Shown here: positions 16,923 through 25,977 of the stretch, one piece after another
Position numbering within the stretch: the first letter of the stretch is position 1
How the letters are laid out: each line of letters begins with the position of its first letter
Source of the DNA: Herbidospora daliensis
GTDB taxonomy: Bacteria; Actinomycetota; Actinomycetes; Streptosporangiales; Streptosporangiaceae
Direction of reading: 5' to 3'
Length of the DNA stretch: 64,000 bases
Assembly: GCF_001570585.1 (NCBI RefSeq)
Contig: NZ_BBXF01000014.1
Span: forward strand, 29,573 to 93,572
Program-made: the position numbers and the translations under genes
The notes under the pieces: model-generated
What the model saw: the letters and a program-made list of their open reading frames with translations, nothing else
What the model was told of the DNA's origin: nothing
The model's database searches: none

Positions 16923-18446
16923 TCAGGTTGACGGGTAGACCATTGACGGCCGCCATCCAGGGGGTCGAACGATCTTCGCGGGCCGGCCACGCAGGGGCTT
17001 CGACTCGGCCATCGTGTTCAGCAGATGCTTGGCCGCGGCATGGGAGGTCAGCTGCTTTTCTGACATCACATTGGCGATCATGGCGGCTACCAGCGGGGTC
17101 GAGAACGACGTCCCGCTCCATTCGGCCAGCCCGTGGAAGTTGACCCGCTTGAGTCTGCGGTCGGTGGCCAGATCCCAGTGCTCGAAGTCGCGGTTCTGAC
17201 TGAGTTCGCCGAGGTGCGGGGGCGATAGGCAGGTGCAAACGTAGGTCTGGTGGTAGCGGCACTCGCTGAAGGTGGAGTGCTGGTAGTCGTAGGCGGTTGC
17301 GACGCCCTTCTGGGTGAAGGTGCTGATCAGGCGCTCGCCAGGCGCGAAGACCGAGACCCAGCGGCCGTGGTTGCTGAAGCAGGCGGCATCCGTGCCGTCG
17401 GCGCGCAGGGCCCCGACCGACACCACGAAATCGCCGTACTTCGTGGAGTCAGCCCAGGCGGCAGGGTAGAAGCGCTGGTCAGAGCCGTTGTTCCCGGCCG
17501 CCGCGACGAGAAGGATCTCCTTCTTGTCCCCCTCCCTGGTCTTCAGGCCGGCAAGCCGGTTCATGAACTCTTCCAGGGCGAGCAGCGGCTGCACCTCGGG
17601 AGTGTTCGACTGCCCCTCGGAGGAATGGAGCCGGGTCAGGCCATCGCAGGCGACCGGCGTGCCGGAAGAGAGGGAGATGATGTCGGGCCACTCTGAAGAC
17701 GGCAACTGCTGGAACTCGCTGAGGATGTCGTTCAAGTCCTCGCCGAGAGCGTGTTGGCTGCCCGCGCCCGCGTTCGAGAAGCAGTTGCGAACGGTGATCT
17801 CCACATTGTGGGCGACGGCCGCGATCAGACCCGCGATGAAGGTGCCGTGACCGACGTATTGCCGGAGCACGTTTTGCGTGTCCATGGGCCTGATCTCGCT
17901 GTCGAGTTTCCCCACGGGATTGCTCGGCTTCCGGATCACCGGAGCAAGGGTCGGGTGAGTCTCGTAGCCCGGCACCAAGCCGGTGTCGATGACCAGGACA
18001 CGCACCGGGGCGGCGCCGAAAACCGGGCGCGTGACCGGGATCGCCGGGTTGTGGGTGTCGTCGTAAACCGGCACCGGCTCGTCGGCCGGACAGCAGTTGA
18101 CGTCGGCGATGGTGAGCAGATAGTCGCGTTCGGCAGGGATGTTCATCGCCAGCAGCAAGTCGATCACGTCACTGACGACGGGGTCGTGCCAACGTTCGTC
18201 TGGGGAGGAGTCGGCGAACGTCAAGGTGGTGAGCCGGGTGCTCTCGTCGTTGCTCCTTTCGGCCTCCAGCCCGGCTTCGGCCAGTACGGGCAAGGCGTAT
18301 TCGAGGTCGGCGGTACGAATGAGAACAACGCCCCTGCGGTACAGGTATTCGGGTGTGCCGTTGGGTCCGGCGACCAGCCGCACTCTGTGTTCGTCGTAGC
18401 TCCGCTGGATCATGTCGAATTGTTCGCGGAATCGGTCTGGCTCCAT
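16923..18446 (-). CDS. Cytoplasmic S8 (subtilisin-like) serine peptidase
   Basis: Protein of 507 residues with an intact S8 triad: Asp154 in VLVIDTG, His200 in GHGTFIAG and Ser447 in GTSFSTPLVAA; Asn320 in AAAGNNGSD is the likely oxyanion residue. No signal peptide or membrane helix is visible, so it should act in the cytoplasm. The N-terminal ~140 residues precede the catalytic domain and may be a sensor or adaptor. An insert about 375-440 is rich in Cys/His/Trp. It is the first gene of the minus-strand operon with the sigma factor and small protein, and is divergent from the TPR-CHAT protease. A proteolytic cascade acting on the sigma/anti-sigma pair is the simplest reading. Confidence 0.88.
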   Translation of the reverse strand: MEPDRFREQFDMIQRSYDEHRVRLVAGPNGTPEYLYRRGVVLIRTADLEYALPVLAEAGLEAERSNDESTRLTTLTFADSSPDERWHDPVVSDVIDLLLAMNIPAERDYLLTIADVNCCPADEPVPVYDDTHNPAIPVTRPVFGAAPVRVLVIDTGLVPGYETHPTLAPVIRKPSNPVGKLDSEIRPMDTQNVLRQYVGHGTFIAGLIAAVAHNVEITVRNCFSNAGAGSQHALGEDLNDILSEFQQLPSSEWPDIISLSSGTPVACDGLTRLHSSEGQSNTPEVQPLLALEEFMNRLAGLKTREGDKKEILLVAAAGNNGSDQRFYPAAWADSTKYGDFVVSVGALRADGTDAACFSNHGRWVSVFAPGERLISTFTQKGVATAYDYQHSTFSECRYHQTYVCTCLSPPHLGELSQNRDFEHWDLATDRRLKRVNFHGLAEWSGTSFSTPLVAAMIANVMSEKQLTSHAAAKHLLNTMAESKPLRGRPAKIVRPPGWRPSMVYPST

Positions 18447-18581
18447 CTCGCGGTCCTTGTGGGTCGAAGTGAAGACCTTTCTCCTGTGGGGAGCCGGACC
18501 CGGGTCCGGTGATACACCATGATCGAACTGCCATGATCACGGAGCGTGGACGCCTCGTCCCCTCACGTCTAACATCGATCT

Positions 18582-21143
18582 GTGCCGGGGGGAAGGTCAC
18601 GTTTTGGGGGCGTACCAGGGGATTTACTCCCCCTGGTCTTCGCCCGTCCCACCGACGCCGTGACCAGCGCGCGTGCCTTGCTGGACAGTCGTCCCACGCC
18701 GCACGACGCGTCCATCGCGTACCAGGTCATCGGCATCTGGGAGCGCGACTTCGGCGAGCTCGCCACCGCCCTCCGCCATCTCCGCCGGGCCCGTGACCTC
18801 GCCGTCCGCTCGGGGTCGCCCGACCGTGAGGCCGATGTGCTGGCGACCCTGGGAGCGGCGCTGGTCCACTCCGGGCGCACCCGGCAGGGGCTGCGCACCA
18901 TGGAGCGGGCGGTCGCGCGGGGTGAGGGGGTCACGGCGGCGCGGGTGCTGTTCCGGCGGGCCTACGTGCGGTGGGTGGTCGGGGACCACGAGGGCTCGCT
19001 CTCCGACTGCCGGCGGGCGCTGCCCGTGCTGAGGAAGGAGGGGGACGTCATCTGGACGGCCCGGACCCTCACCCTGCGCGCGACCGTGCACCTGGCGGTG
19101 GGGGCGGCCGATCGGGCGGCGGCCGACTTCGCGGCGGCCGAGGAGCTCTGGGCCGCCACCGACCAGGATCACGACAAGGCGAAGGCCGTGGAGAACCGAG
19201 GGCTGGTCGCCTCGCGGGCGGGGGACGCGCCCGCCGCACTGCGGCATCTCGACGAGGCCGCCCGGCTCTACGAGTCGCTCGGCACGCCGGCCGTCATGCT
19301 GACCATCCAGCGGTGTGAGGTGCTGCTGTCGGCGGGGCTGGCCCGGGAGGCGCTCGACGAAGCCCGTGCCGCGCTGACCGTGAACGGGCAGGCCACCCGG
19401 GCGGCCGAGCTCCGGCTGGTCGCCGCTCGGGCGGCGGTGGCCGCGGGTGATCCCGCCCTGGCGGCCGAGCACGCCACGGTGGCGGCCCGGGTGTTCGCCC
19501 GGCAACATCGCGCCTGGTGGCATGCCCACGCACGGCTGGTGCTGCTGCATGCCCGGTACGCCACCGGCGACCACACCGCGCGCGACGCGCCCGCGCTGGC
19601 CGCCCGGCTGGCCGGGCTGCGGTCGCCCGAGGCGGTGCAGGCGCGGCTGCTGGCCGGGCGGCTCGCACTGGCCAGAGGCGATCTCGCGGCCGCCCGCGTG
19701 CATCTGACCTCCGCCGCCGAGGCGCGCCGCCGGGGGCCCGCCCACGTCAGGGCCGACGGATGGACCGCGCTCGCGCTGCTCGCCGCCGCGACCGGCGATC
19801 GGCGGGTGGTGCTGAACGCCTGCCGGCGGGGGCTCGACGTCCTCGACGAGCACCGGATGACCATGGGGGCCGCCGAGTTGCGGGTGCGGGCCACCGTGCA
19901 GGGGGCCGAGCTGGCCACGCTGGCCCAGCGGGCCGCCCGCTCGGCCCGTGACCTGCTGCGCTGGAGCGACCGGTGGCGGGCGACCGCGCTGGCGGTGCCG
20001 CCCGCGCGGCCGCCGGCCGATCCGGAGCTGGCCCGTGACCTGACCGCGTTCCGCGAGGTCGGCAGCCGGGCCGAGGCGGCCCGCGCGGCCGGGGCACCGC
20101 AGCCCGCGCTCGACCGGGAGCAGCGGCGGCTCGAACGGCGGATCCGCGCCCACGCGCTGCGCCTGCGCGGCCACTTCGACGACGACCGGCTCGACGTCGA
20201 CACGCTGCTGACCACCCTGGGCGACGAGCGGCTGGTCGCGATCGTGCCGGTCGACGGGCTGCTGCACGCGGTCGTCTGCGGCGGCGGGAAGGTCCGCCGG
20301 TGGCCGGCCGGGCCCGTGGCCGACGCCGCCCTGGAGGCCGAGCGGCTGCGCTCGGCGCTCCGGCGGCTGGCGCACCGGGGGTCGGCCGACTGGCTGCCCA
20401 TCGTGGCCGCCGGGGCCCGGCGGCTGGAGGCGTGCCTGTTCGGGGCGGCGCTGGGCCACCTGGGCGACGGGCCGGTCACCGTCGTGCCGCCGGGGCGGCT
20501 CCACGGGGTGCCCTGGGCGGCGCTGCCCTCGTTGCGCGAGCGCGCGGTCGGCACCTCGCCGTCAGCGCGGGCGTGGTTGCGGGCCCGCCGGATCGCGCCG
20601 CCCGACGGCGGGGTGGTGCTGGTCAGGGGGCCCGGCCTGGTCTCCGGCGGGGCCGAGGTGCCCGCCCTGGCCCGCGACTACGGCTCGGCGACCGTGCTGG
20701 CCGACGGCGCCGCCACGGCCGGGGCGGTGCTGGCGGCGCTCGACGGGTCGCGGCTGGCCCACATCGCCGCCCACGGCGTGTTCCGCGACGACAGCCCCAT
20801 GTTCTCGGCGCTGCGGATGGACGACGGGCCGCTGACCGTCCACGACGTCGAGGGCCTGCGGGCGGCGCCGTACCGGATGATCCTGTCGAGCTGCGAGGGC
20901 GGGCGGCTCGCGCCCGCCGGAGCCGACGAGCTGCTGGGCCTGGCCGCCGCCCTGCTGCCGCTCGGCACCGCCGGGCTGGTCGCCAGCGTGGTGCCCGTCA
21001 ACGACGAGGCGGCGGTGCCGTTCATGGTCGCCCTGCACGACGGCCTGCGGGCCGGGCTGACCTGCGCCCAGGCCCTCAGAGACGCCCGGACGTCGGCCGA
21101 CCCGGCCACCGGGTGGTCGTTCTCGGCGATCGGCGCGTCATGA
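18582..21143 (+). CDS. TPR-CHAT caspase-like cysteine protease
   Basis: Protein of about 853 residues: a long array of TPR-like helical hairpins (about 30-450), a connecting region, and a C-terminal CHAT domain. The catalytic pair is visible as His731 in HIAAHGVF and Cys771 in LSSCEGG. CHAT proteases (caspase clan CD) are usually activated by partner binding to the TPR solenoid, as in the type III-E CRISPR TPR-CHAT protein. It is divergent from the S8/sigma operon across only 135 bp, so the promoters are shared. The start is uncertain: GTG 18582 has no convincing Shine-Dalgarno site, and a TTG a few codons later follows GGGGGGAAGG. The last 6 bp overlap the convergent SDR gene. Confidence 0.85.
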   Translation: MPGGRSRFGGVPGDLLPLVFARPTDAVTSARALLDSRPTPHDASIAYQVIGIWERDFGELATALRHLRRARDLAVRSGSPDREADVLATLGAALVHSGRTRQGLRTMERAVARGEGVTAARVLFRRAYVRWVVGDHEGSLSDCRRALPVLRKEGDVIWTARTLTLRATVHLAVGAADRAAADFAAAEELWAATDQDHDKAKAVENRGLVASRAGDAPAALRHLDEAARLYESLGTPAVMLTIQRCEVLLSAGLAREALDEARAALTVNGQATRAAELRLVAARAAVAAGDPALAAEHATVAARVFARQHRAWWHAHARLVLLHARYATGDHTARDAPALAARLAGLRSPEAVQARLLAGRLALARGDLAAARVHLTSAAEARRRGPAHVRADGWTALALLAAATGDRRVVLNACRRGLDVLDEHRMTMGAAELRVRATVQGAELATLAQRAARSARDLLRWSDRWRATALAVPPARPPADPELARDLTAFREVGSRAEAARAAGAPQPALDREQRRLERRIRAHALRLRGHFDDDRLDVDTLLTTLGDERLVAIVPVDGLLHAVVCGGGKVRRWPAGPVADAALEAERLRSALRRLAHRGSADWLPIVAAGARRLEACLFGAALGHLGDGPVTVVPPGRLHGVPWAALPSLRERAVGTSPSARAWLRARRIAPPDGGVVLVRGPGLVSGGAEVPALARDYGSATVLADGAATAGAVLAALDGSRLAHIAAHGVFRDDSPMFSALRMDDGPLTVHDVEGLRAAPYRMILSSCEGGRLAPAGADELLGLAAALLPLGTAGLVASVVPVNDEAAVPFMVALHDGLRAGLTCAQALRDARTSADPATGWSFSAIGAS

Positions 21144-21920
21144 CGAGGCGGCCTTCATCATCTGCGGCGGCTTGTTCCCGGCCGCGATCCCGCCGTCGAC
21201 CGGCAGCGTCACCCCGGTGATGTACGACGACTGGTCGGAGAACAACCAGATCACCGTCGCGGCGACCTCCTCGGGCAGCCCCACCCGGCGCATCGGCGCG
21301 GCGTTCCCGGCCCGGCGCTGGACGTCCTCCCCCGCCGCCTCCAGGTGGTAGGTGAGGATCGGCCCGGGGGCCAGCACGTTGGCCCTGATCCCCTGGTCGG
21401 CGTAGTCGAGCGCGGCGACCTTGGTGAGCCCGATGATCCCGGCCTTGGCGGCGACGTACCCGGCCATGCCGGCGGTGCCCTGCACCCCGGCGACCGAGGC
21501 CATGTTGACGATCGACCCGCCGCCGGAGGCCAGCATGGCGGGGATCTGGAACTTCATCCCGAGGAAGGTGCCCCGGACGTTGGTCCGGATGCCGAGGTCG
21601 AAGTCGAGCGGGTCGATCTCGGCCAGCGGCGCCGGCACGGGCCCGTCGGTGGCGTTGTTGAACGCCGCGTCGAGCCGCCCGAACTTCTCCAGCGTGATCG
21701 CGACGAGCCGTTCGGCCGAGTCGGAGTCGCCCACGTCGGTCGGCACGGCCAGGGCCCGCCCCCCGAAGGCCCGGATGTCGGCGGCGACGGTCTCGATGGC
21801 GGTGGTATCACGCGCGGCCAGCACGACGGCGGCTCCGGCGCGGGCCAGCGCCCGCCCGGTGATCGCACCGATGCCCCTGCTCGCTCCGGCGACAATCGCG
21901 ACTTTCCCGTCAAGTGTCAT
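21138..21920 (-). CDS. Short-chain dehydrogenase/reductase (SDR)
   Basis: NAD(P)-dependent classical SDR of 260 residues. The cofactor loop GASRGIG lies at 12-18, followed by the family NNAT (a variant of NNAG), the catalytic Ser in MASVAG and YVAAK with the catalytic Tyr/Lys. It ends with PVDGG, also typical. The substrate is not predictable. The start is at the Met before the first strand (MTLDGKVAIVAG). It is divergent from the DinB gene (58 bp) and its 3' end overlaps the TPR-CHAT gene tail to tail. Confidence 0.92.
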   Translation of the reverse strand: MTLDGKVAIVAGASRGIGAITGRALARAGAAVVLAARDTTAIETVAADIRAFGGRALAVPTDVGDSDSAERLVAITLEKFGRLDAAFNNATDGPVPAPLAEIDPLDFDLGIRTNVRGTFLGMKFQIPAMLASGGGSIVNMASVAGVQGTAGMAGYVAAKAGIIGLTKVAALDYADQGIRANVLAPGPILTYHLEAAGEDVQRRAGNAAPMRRVGLPEEVAATVIWLFSDQSSYITGVTLPVDGGIAAGNKPPQMMKAASS

Positions 21921-21978
21921 AAATGACTTGTTCCCGCAGGATGTCGGGCTTCTGGTAATCGTTTGGCACCATAACCCC

Positions 21979-22479
21979 ATGAGAATCGACCCGCCCCTCG
22001 CCGGCGACGAGCGCGACACCCTGACCGCCTTCCTCGACTACCACCGCGACACCCTGGCGATGAAGTGCGAGGGGCTGACCGACGAGCAGCTGCGGACGCG
22101 GGCCGTCGAGCCCTCGTCGTTGTCGCTGCTGGGCCTGGTCAGGCACCTGGCCGACGTCGAGCGGGCCTGGTTCCGCATCCGCCTCGACGGCGAGGACCTG
22201 CCGCCGATCTTCTTCACCGACGCCGCCCCCGACGACGACTTCGACGCCCTCGACTCGGTGCCGGTCGAGGAGGTCTTCGCCACCTGGCGGGCCGAGATCG
22301 AGGCCGCCCGGAGGATCAGCGCGGAGACCTCGCTCGACACGCTGATGAAGCGGCCCAACCGGGCCGGCGAGCACATGTCGCACCGGTGGATCCTGGCCCA
22401 CATGCTGGAGGAGTACGCCCGCCACAACGGGCACGCCGACTTCCTGCGCGAGCGCGTCGACGGCGTGACCGGCGAGTAG
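21979..22479 (+). CDS. DinB/DUF664 family putative metal-dependent thiol transferase
   Basis: Protein of 166 residues with a four-helix DinB/YfiT-like fold. The three expected metal-ligand His are seen in LVRHLADVERAW, and in HMLEEYARHNGH at the C-terminal helix. In actinobacteria this family includes mycothiol-dependent S-transferases and maleylpyruvate isomerases; the exact reaction here is unknown. The ATG at 21979 begins MRIDPPLAGDER, usual for the family. It abuts the convergent site-2 protease gene with no gap. Confidence 0.85.
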   Translation: MRIDPPLAGDERDTLTAFLDYHRDTLAMKCEGLTDEQLRTRAVEPSSLSLLGLVRHLADVERAWFRIRLDGEDLPPIFFTDAAPDDDFDALDSVPVEEVFATWRAEIEAARRISAETSLDTLMKRPNRAGEHMSHRWILAHMLEEYARHNGHADFLRERVDGVTGE

Positions 22480-23781
22480 CTAGCCGCTCAGCCTGACCGG
22501 GTTGACGATGTCGGCGAAGATCAGCAGGCCGCCCATGAAGAGCAGCACGGCCGCCATCGCGTAGGTGAGCGGCAGCGCCTTGGCGACGTCGACGTAGCCG
22601 GGCGCGGGCCGCCGGGCGACGCGGGCGAAGCCGCGCTTGACGCCCTCCCACAGGCCGCCCGCGATGTGGCCGCCGTCGAGCGGCAGCAGCGGGATCAGGT
22701 TGAAGATGCCGATCGCCAGGTTCAGCCCGGCCAGCAGGTTGATGAAGATGACGATCTTGTTCTCGATCGGGGCGGCGGAGGCGGCGATCTCGCCGCCGAT
22801 GCGGCCGGCTCCGACGATGCCGATCGGGCCGTTGGGGTCGCGCTCCTCACCCGAGAAGGCGGCGTGCCAGACGCCGACCATCTTGCCGGGGATGTCGAGC
22901 ATCGAGGCGGCGGTCCGGGTCGTCATGTCCCACATCTCGGTGACGACGTAGCCGGGGCCCTGGCGCTCGGTCACCTGGGTCGGCTCGACGCCGAGGAAGC
23001 CCACGTTCTTCACGATCTTGGTGGGGTCTTCGAGGTCGGGCCGCTCGGTGGCGATCAAGTTGACCGTGAGCGACTGCTGCCGACCGGCCCGCTCGATCAC
23101 GATGGGGACCGGCCCGGCGCCGTGGGCGCGGATGGTCGCGGTCGCGCCGTCCCACGAGGTCACCGGCTTGCCGTCGATGGAGACGAACGTGTCGCCCTTC
23201 TGCAGCCCGGCCTCCAGGGCCGGCGTCTTGGGGTCGGTGGCCGCGCACGCGCGGTTGGCCTGGGACGCCGGGATCACGCACTTGCTGACGTCGTTGACGG
23301 TCGGCTTCAGCACGGTCACCCCGAAGCCCATCATGACCACCGCGAACAGCCCGAAGGCCAGCACGAAGTTCATGAACGGGCCGCCGAACATGATGATGAC
23401 CTTCTGCCACCACGGCTTGCGGTAGAAGACCCGGCTCTCGTCGCCGGGCCTGATCTCCTCGGACGCCACCTGCCGGGCGTTCTCGATGAGGCCCTGCCAG
23501 GGCCCGGTCGAGATCGAGCGCAGCTTGGTGGGGTCGTCGCTCGGGCGCGGCGGCAGCATGCCGATCATGCGGATGTAGCCGCCCATGGGGATCCACTTGA
23601 CGCCGTATTCGGTCTCGCCCCGCCGCCGCGACCACATCGTGGACCCGAAGCCCACCATGTACTGGGTGACGCGCACGCCGAAGATCTTGGCCGGGATGAG
23701 GTGGCCGATCTCGTGGAGGGCGATCGACACCAGCAGGCCGACGAAGAGAATCACGAATCCGGCAATGAACTGCCAGCTCAT
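22480..23781 (-). CDS. rip1: Site-2 protease (M50, Rip1/RseP family)
   Basis: Intramembrane zinc metalloprotease of 433 residues. HEIGH in the first membrane helix and LDGGH near the C-terminus are the catalytic zinc motifs. A PDZ domain lies between (about 170-250, ALEAGLQKGDTFVSIDGKPV). Four membrane segments are visible. Rip1-type proteases cleave membrane anti-sigma factors after an initial outside cut and control envelope-stress sigma factors in actinobacteria. Usually dxr and ispG flank it; neither is seen here, only DinB and a response regulator. The start is the Met of MSWQFIAGFV. Confidence 0.9.
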   Translation of the reverse strand: MSWQFIAGFVILFVGLLVSIALHEIGHLIPAKIFGVRVTQYMVGFGSTMWSRRRGETEYGVKWIPMGGYIRMIGMLPPRPSDDPTKLRSISTGPWQGLIENARQVASEEIRPGDESRVFYRKPWWQKVIIMFGGPFMNFVLAFGLFAVVMMGFGVTVLKPTVNDVSKCVIPASQANRACAATDPKTPALEAGLQKGDTFVSIDGKPVTSWDGATATIRAHGAGPVPIVIERAGRQQSLTVNLIATERPDLEDPTKIVKNVGFLGVEPTQVTERQGPGYVVTEMWDMTTRTAASMLDIPGKMVGVWHAAFSGEERDPNGPIGIVGAGRIGGEIAASAAPIENKIVIFINLLAGLNLAIGIFNLIPLLPLDGGHIAGGLWEGVKRGFARVARRPAPGYVDVAKALPLTYAMAAVLLFMGGLLIFADIVNPVRLSG

Positions 23782-23970
23782 CGGCGCATACCCCCGGCAG
23801 GCGGAAAATCGGTCGTCGCATCGAGAGTAGCCCACGTCTTCGCGCGTCCGGCCGTGTCCGCATTCGCGGGCATTTCCTCTGGGGAGCTTGCGGCGGGTTT
23901 GCCGAATGGAGAGACTTCGATGACACTGTGCGTCTGGCCGATCACCCTGAGGTATGAAATGGGGGGCCTC

Positions 23971-24576
23971 ATGATCAAGATCCTGGTGGCCGAGCACCTA
24001 CCTTTCGTCCGGCATGGCCTGGTCGCCTCCCTCAACGGGGAGAGCGACCTCGAAGTCGTGGCCGGGGTGGCGTCGGGGGAGGACGCCATCCCGGCCGCCG
24101 TGCACCACCGTCCCGACACCGCCGTGATCGACATCGACCTGCCCGCCATGGGCGGCCTGGCCGCCGCGGCCCGGCTACAGGAGAAGGTGCCCGCCTGCCG
24201 GGTGATGATCCTGTCGTCCCAGGCCAACCCCGGTCAGGTGCGCCGCGCGTTCGCGGCCAACGCGCTGGGGTTCATGGGCACCGACGCCGGGCCCGAGAAG
24301 CTGGCCGAGGGCATCCGGCTGATCGCGGCCGGGCGCCGGGCGGTCGACTCCGACCTGGCGGTGGCCGCGCTGCAGACGGCCGACAACCCGCTGACCCGCC
24401 GTGAGCTCGACGTCCTGCGCATCGCCGCGCAGGGGGCGCGCTCCAAGGAGATCGCCGAGGAGCTCTATCTCTCGGTGGGCACCGTACGCAACCACCTGTC
24501 GCGCATCATGTGCAAGACCGGCGCCAGGAACCGGGTCGACGCGGTGCGCATCGCCGCCGACTCGGGCTGGTTATAG
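23971..24576 (+). CDS. NarL/FixJ-type response regulator with atypical receiver
   Basis: Protein of 201 residues: receiver (about 1-115) plus LuxR helix-turn-helix (about 137-195, LTRRELDVLRIAAQGARSKEIAEEL...VRNHLSRIM). The phospho-acceptor Asp54 is present (VIDIDLP). The acidic pocket is reduced to Glu8, and the invariant Lys of the receiver is missing (FMGTDAG in place of LLKDA). That suggests weak or phosphorylation-independent control. No sensor kinase is adjacent. The start is at ATG 23971 with GGGGGG at 23961-23966. Confidence 0.85.
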   Translation: MIKILVAEHLPFVRHGLVASLNGESDLEVVAGVASGEDAIPAAVHHRPDTAVIDIDLPAMGGLAAAARLQEKVPACRVMILSSQANPGQVRRAFAANALGFMGTDAGPEKLAEGIRLIAAGRRAVDSDLAVAALQTADNPLTRRELDVLRIAAQGARSKEIAEELYLSVGTVRNHLSRIMCKTGARNRVDAVRIAADSGWL

Positions 24577-24747
24577 CTCGAAGCACCGAGTCGCAGAAAC
24601 ACAGCCGGGCCTCCGCAGGTGAGCCGCGCCGCCAACCTGAGAAGGCCCGGGGACCCTGAATGGGGCCGCTCTCCGGCGACACCCCCGTACCGCCGGCGAC
24701 CGGATAAAGGGTCTCAACCCGGATCAGTAGCCGACCAGTGACTAACG
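24577..24747. other. Short intergenic gap
   Basis: 170 bp between convergent genes. No convincing terminator stem or gene is seen. Confidence 0.4.
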
Positions 24748-25860
24748 TCACGGTCTCCAGATCAAGACCAGCGCGCAGTCGTCGTTGTGGCCCGACGACA
24801 TCGAGTTCACCAGCTGGCGGGCGCTCTTGGAGAACCCGCCGGGCAGCAGCCGTTCGGCCTCGCCGAGCAGCCGGTCGAGGCCGGCGTCGATGTCGCGGCC
24901 GGGCTGCTCGATCAGCCCGTCGGTGTAGAGCATGAGCGCGTCGCCCTTGCGCAGGATGCCGCGGTCGGGCTCGCAGGCCAGGTCGGGCACCACGCCGAGC
25001 ACGACGCCCTTGGCCGTGGAGACCCGCCAGGTGCCGGTGCCCGAGTCGAACTTCACGACCGGAGGGTGGCCCGCCGAGGTGATCTCATAGGCGCCGGTCG
25101 CCAGGTCGAGGCTCAGGTGCACGGCCGTGACGAAGCCCTCGCCCTCGCGCTGGCGGCGCAGATAGGCGTTGCAGGCGCCGAGGAAGTCGTCCACGGAACC
25201 GAGCAGCCCGCCGAACGTGCCGGAGAGCAGCAGCGCCCGGGTGCCGGCGTCGACGCCCTTGCCCGAGACGTCGACCACGGCCAGCTCGACCCTGGTCCCC
25301 TCGCGCATGGAGACGACGAAGTCGCCGCCGAACGACGACCCGCCCGCCTGTTTGAGCACGACCTTGCCGCCCCACGCCTTCGGGAAGGAGGGCAGCTCGC
25401 TCTGTCTCTTGAGCCGGTCGCGCAGCTCCAGCAGCATCGCGTCGCCGCGCAGCCCCTGCACGCCGAGGGTGCCCCGGGTGCGCGACATCAGCCCGGCCAG
25501 CACGACCGTGAACGCCATCGTCAGCAGATAGCCGGGCCCGACCTGCCGGGCGCCGTAGGTGATCCCCAGGTAGGTGACCGACGCGGCGACCGCGACCAGC
25601 AGCAGCATCAGGCTGCGCAGCCGCAGTTGGAGGCCGGCGACGAGGGTCACCAGGATGAGCAGCGAGGGCGAGAACCAACGCGTCGAGATCTGGACGCCGA
25701 GCACTCCGATGAGCAGGCTCACGACGACCAGGGCGATCAGCAGATGGCTATCTTTCGACGAACTCTTCCTTACGAACCGGACGATCGGCACCAGAAACGG
25801 GACCCGCACCAAAATCGCGCGGAGCCGAGGGGGAATGAGCGGCACCGGACGGGAACTCAT
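24748..25860 (-). CDS. Membrane-anchored SpoIIE-type PP2C serine phosphatase
   Basis: Protein of 370 residues. Four to five membrane segments occupy about 42-130, with a cytoplasmic PP2C/SpoIIE domain after about 165: GGSSFGGDFVV and VVDVSGKGVDAGTRALLL bind the metals, GHPPVVK and LMLYTDGLIEQ follow, and GHNDDCALVLI ends the domain. Such phosphatases dephosphorylate anti-anti-sigma (STAS) partners in partner-switching cascades. No RsbW or STAS gene is adjacent, so the partner is encoded elsewhere. Confidence 0.9.
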   Translation of the reverse strand: MSSRPVPLIPPRLRAILVRVPFLVPIVRFVRKSSSKDSHLLIALVVVSLLIGVLGVQISTRWFSPSLLILVTLVAGLQLRLRSLMLLLVAVAASVTYLGITYGARQVGPGYLLTMAFTVVLAGLMSRTRGTLGVQGLRGDAMLLELRDRLKRQSELPSFPKAWGGKVVLKQAGGSSFGGDFVVSMREGTRVELAVVDVSGKGVDAGTRALLLSGTFGGLLGSVDDFLGACNAYLRRQREGEGFVTAVHLSLDLATGAYEITSAGHPPVVKFDSGTGTWRVSTAKGVVLGVVPDLACEPDRGILRKGDALMLYTDGLIEQPGRDIDAGLDRLLGEAERLLPGGFSKSARQLVNSMSSGHNDDCALVLIWRP

Positions 25861-25965
25861 GATGCCCCCGACTGTATCGGTCGGCTTCGTGACGGGGCGC
25901 TGTCTTGACCAACACCTTGATCATTTAGCACGTATATTGGGTGGCCGTCCCTCTTTGCCCGGCCC

Positions 25966-25971
25966 TACGGT
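25966..25971 (+). promoter_or_regulatory. -10 box of a probably leaderless transcript (Eis-like gene)
   Basis: TACGGT (TAnnnT) ends 6 bp before the GTG start and no Shine-Dalgarno sequence is present. This geometry implies transcription starts at the start codon. Confidence 0.5.
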
Positions 25972-25977
25972 GGTGCC

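Noticed and set aside
16336..17262. Longer start for the sigma factor reaching into the S8 gene
   Set aside because: The extension would be the shadow of the peptidase gene; the ATG at 16911 has a GGAGGAG ribosome site.
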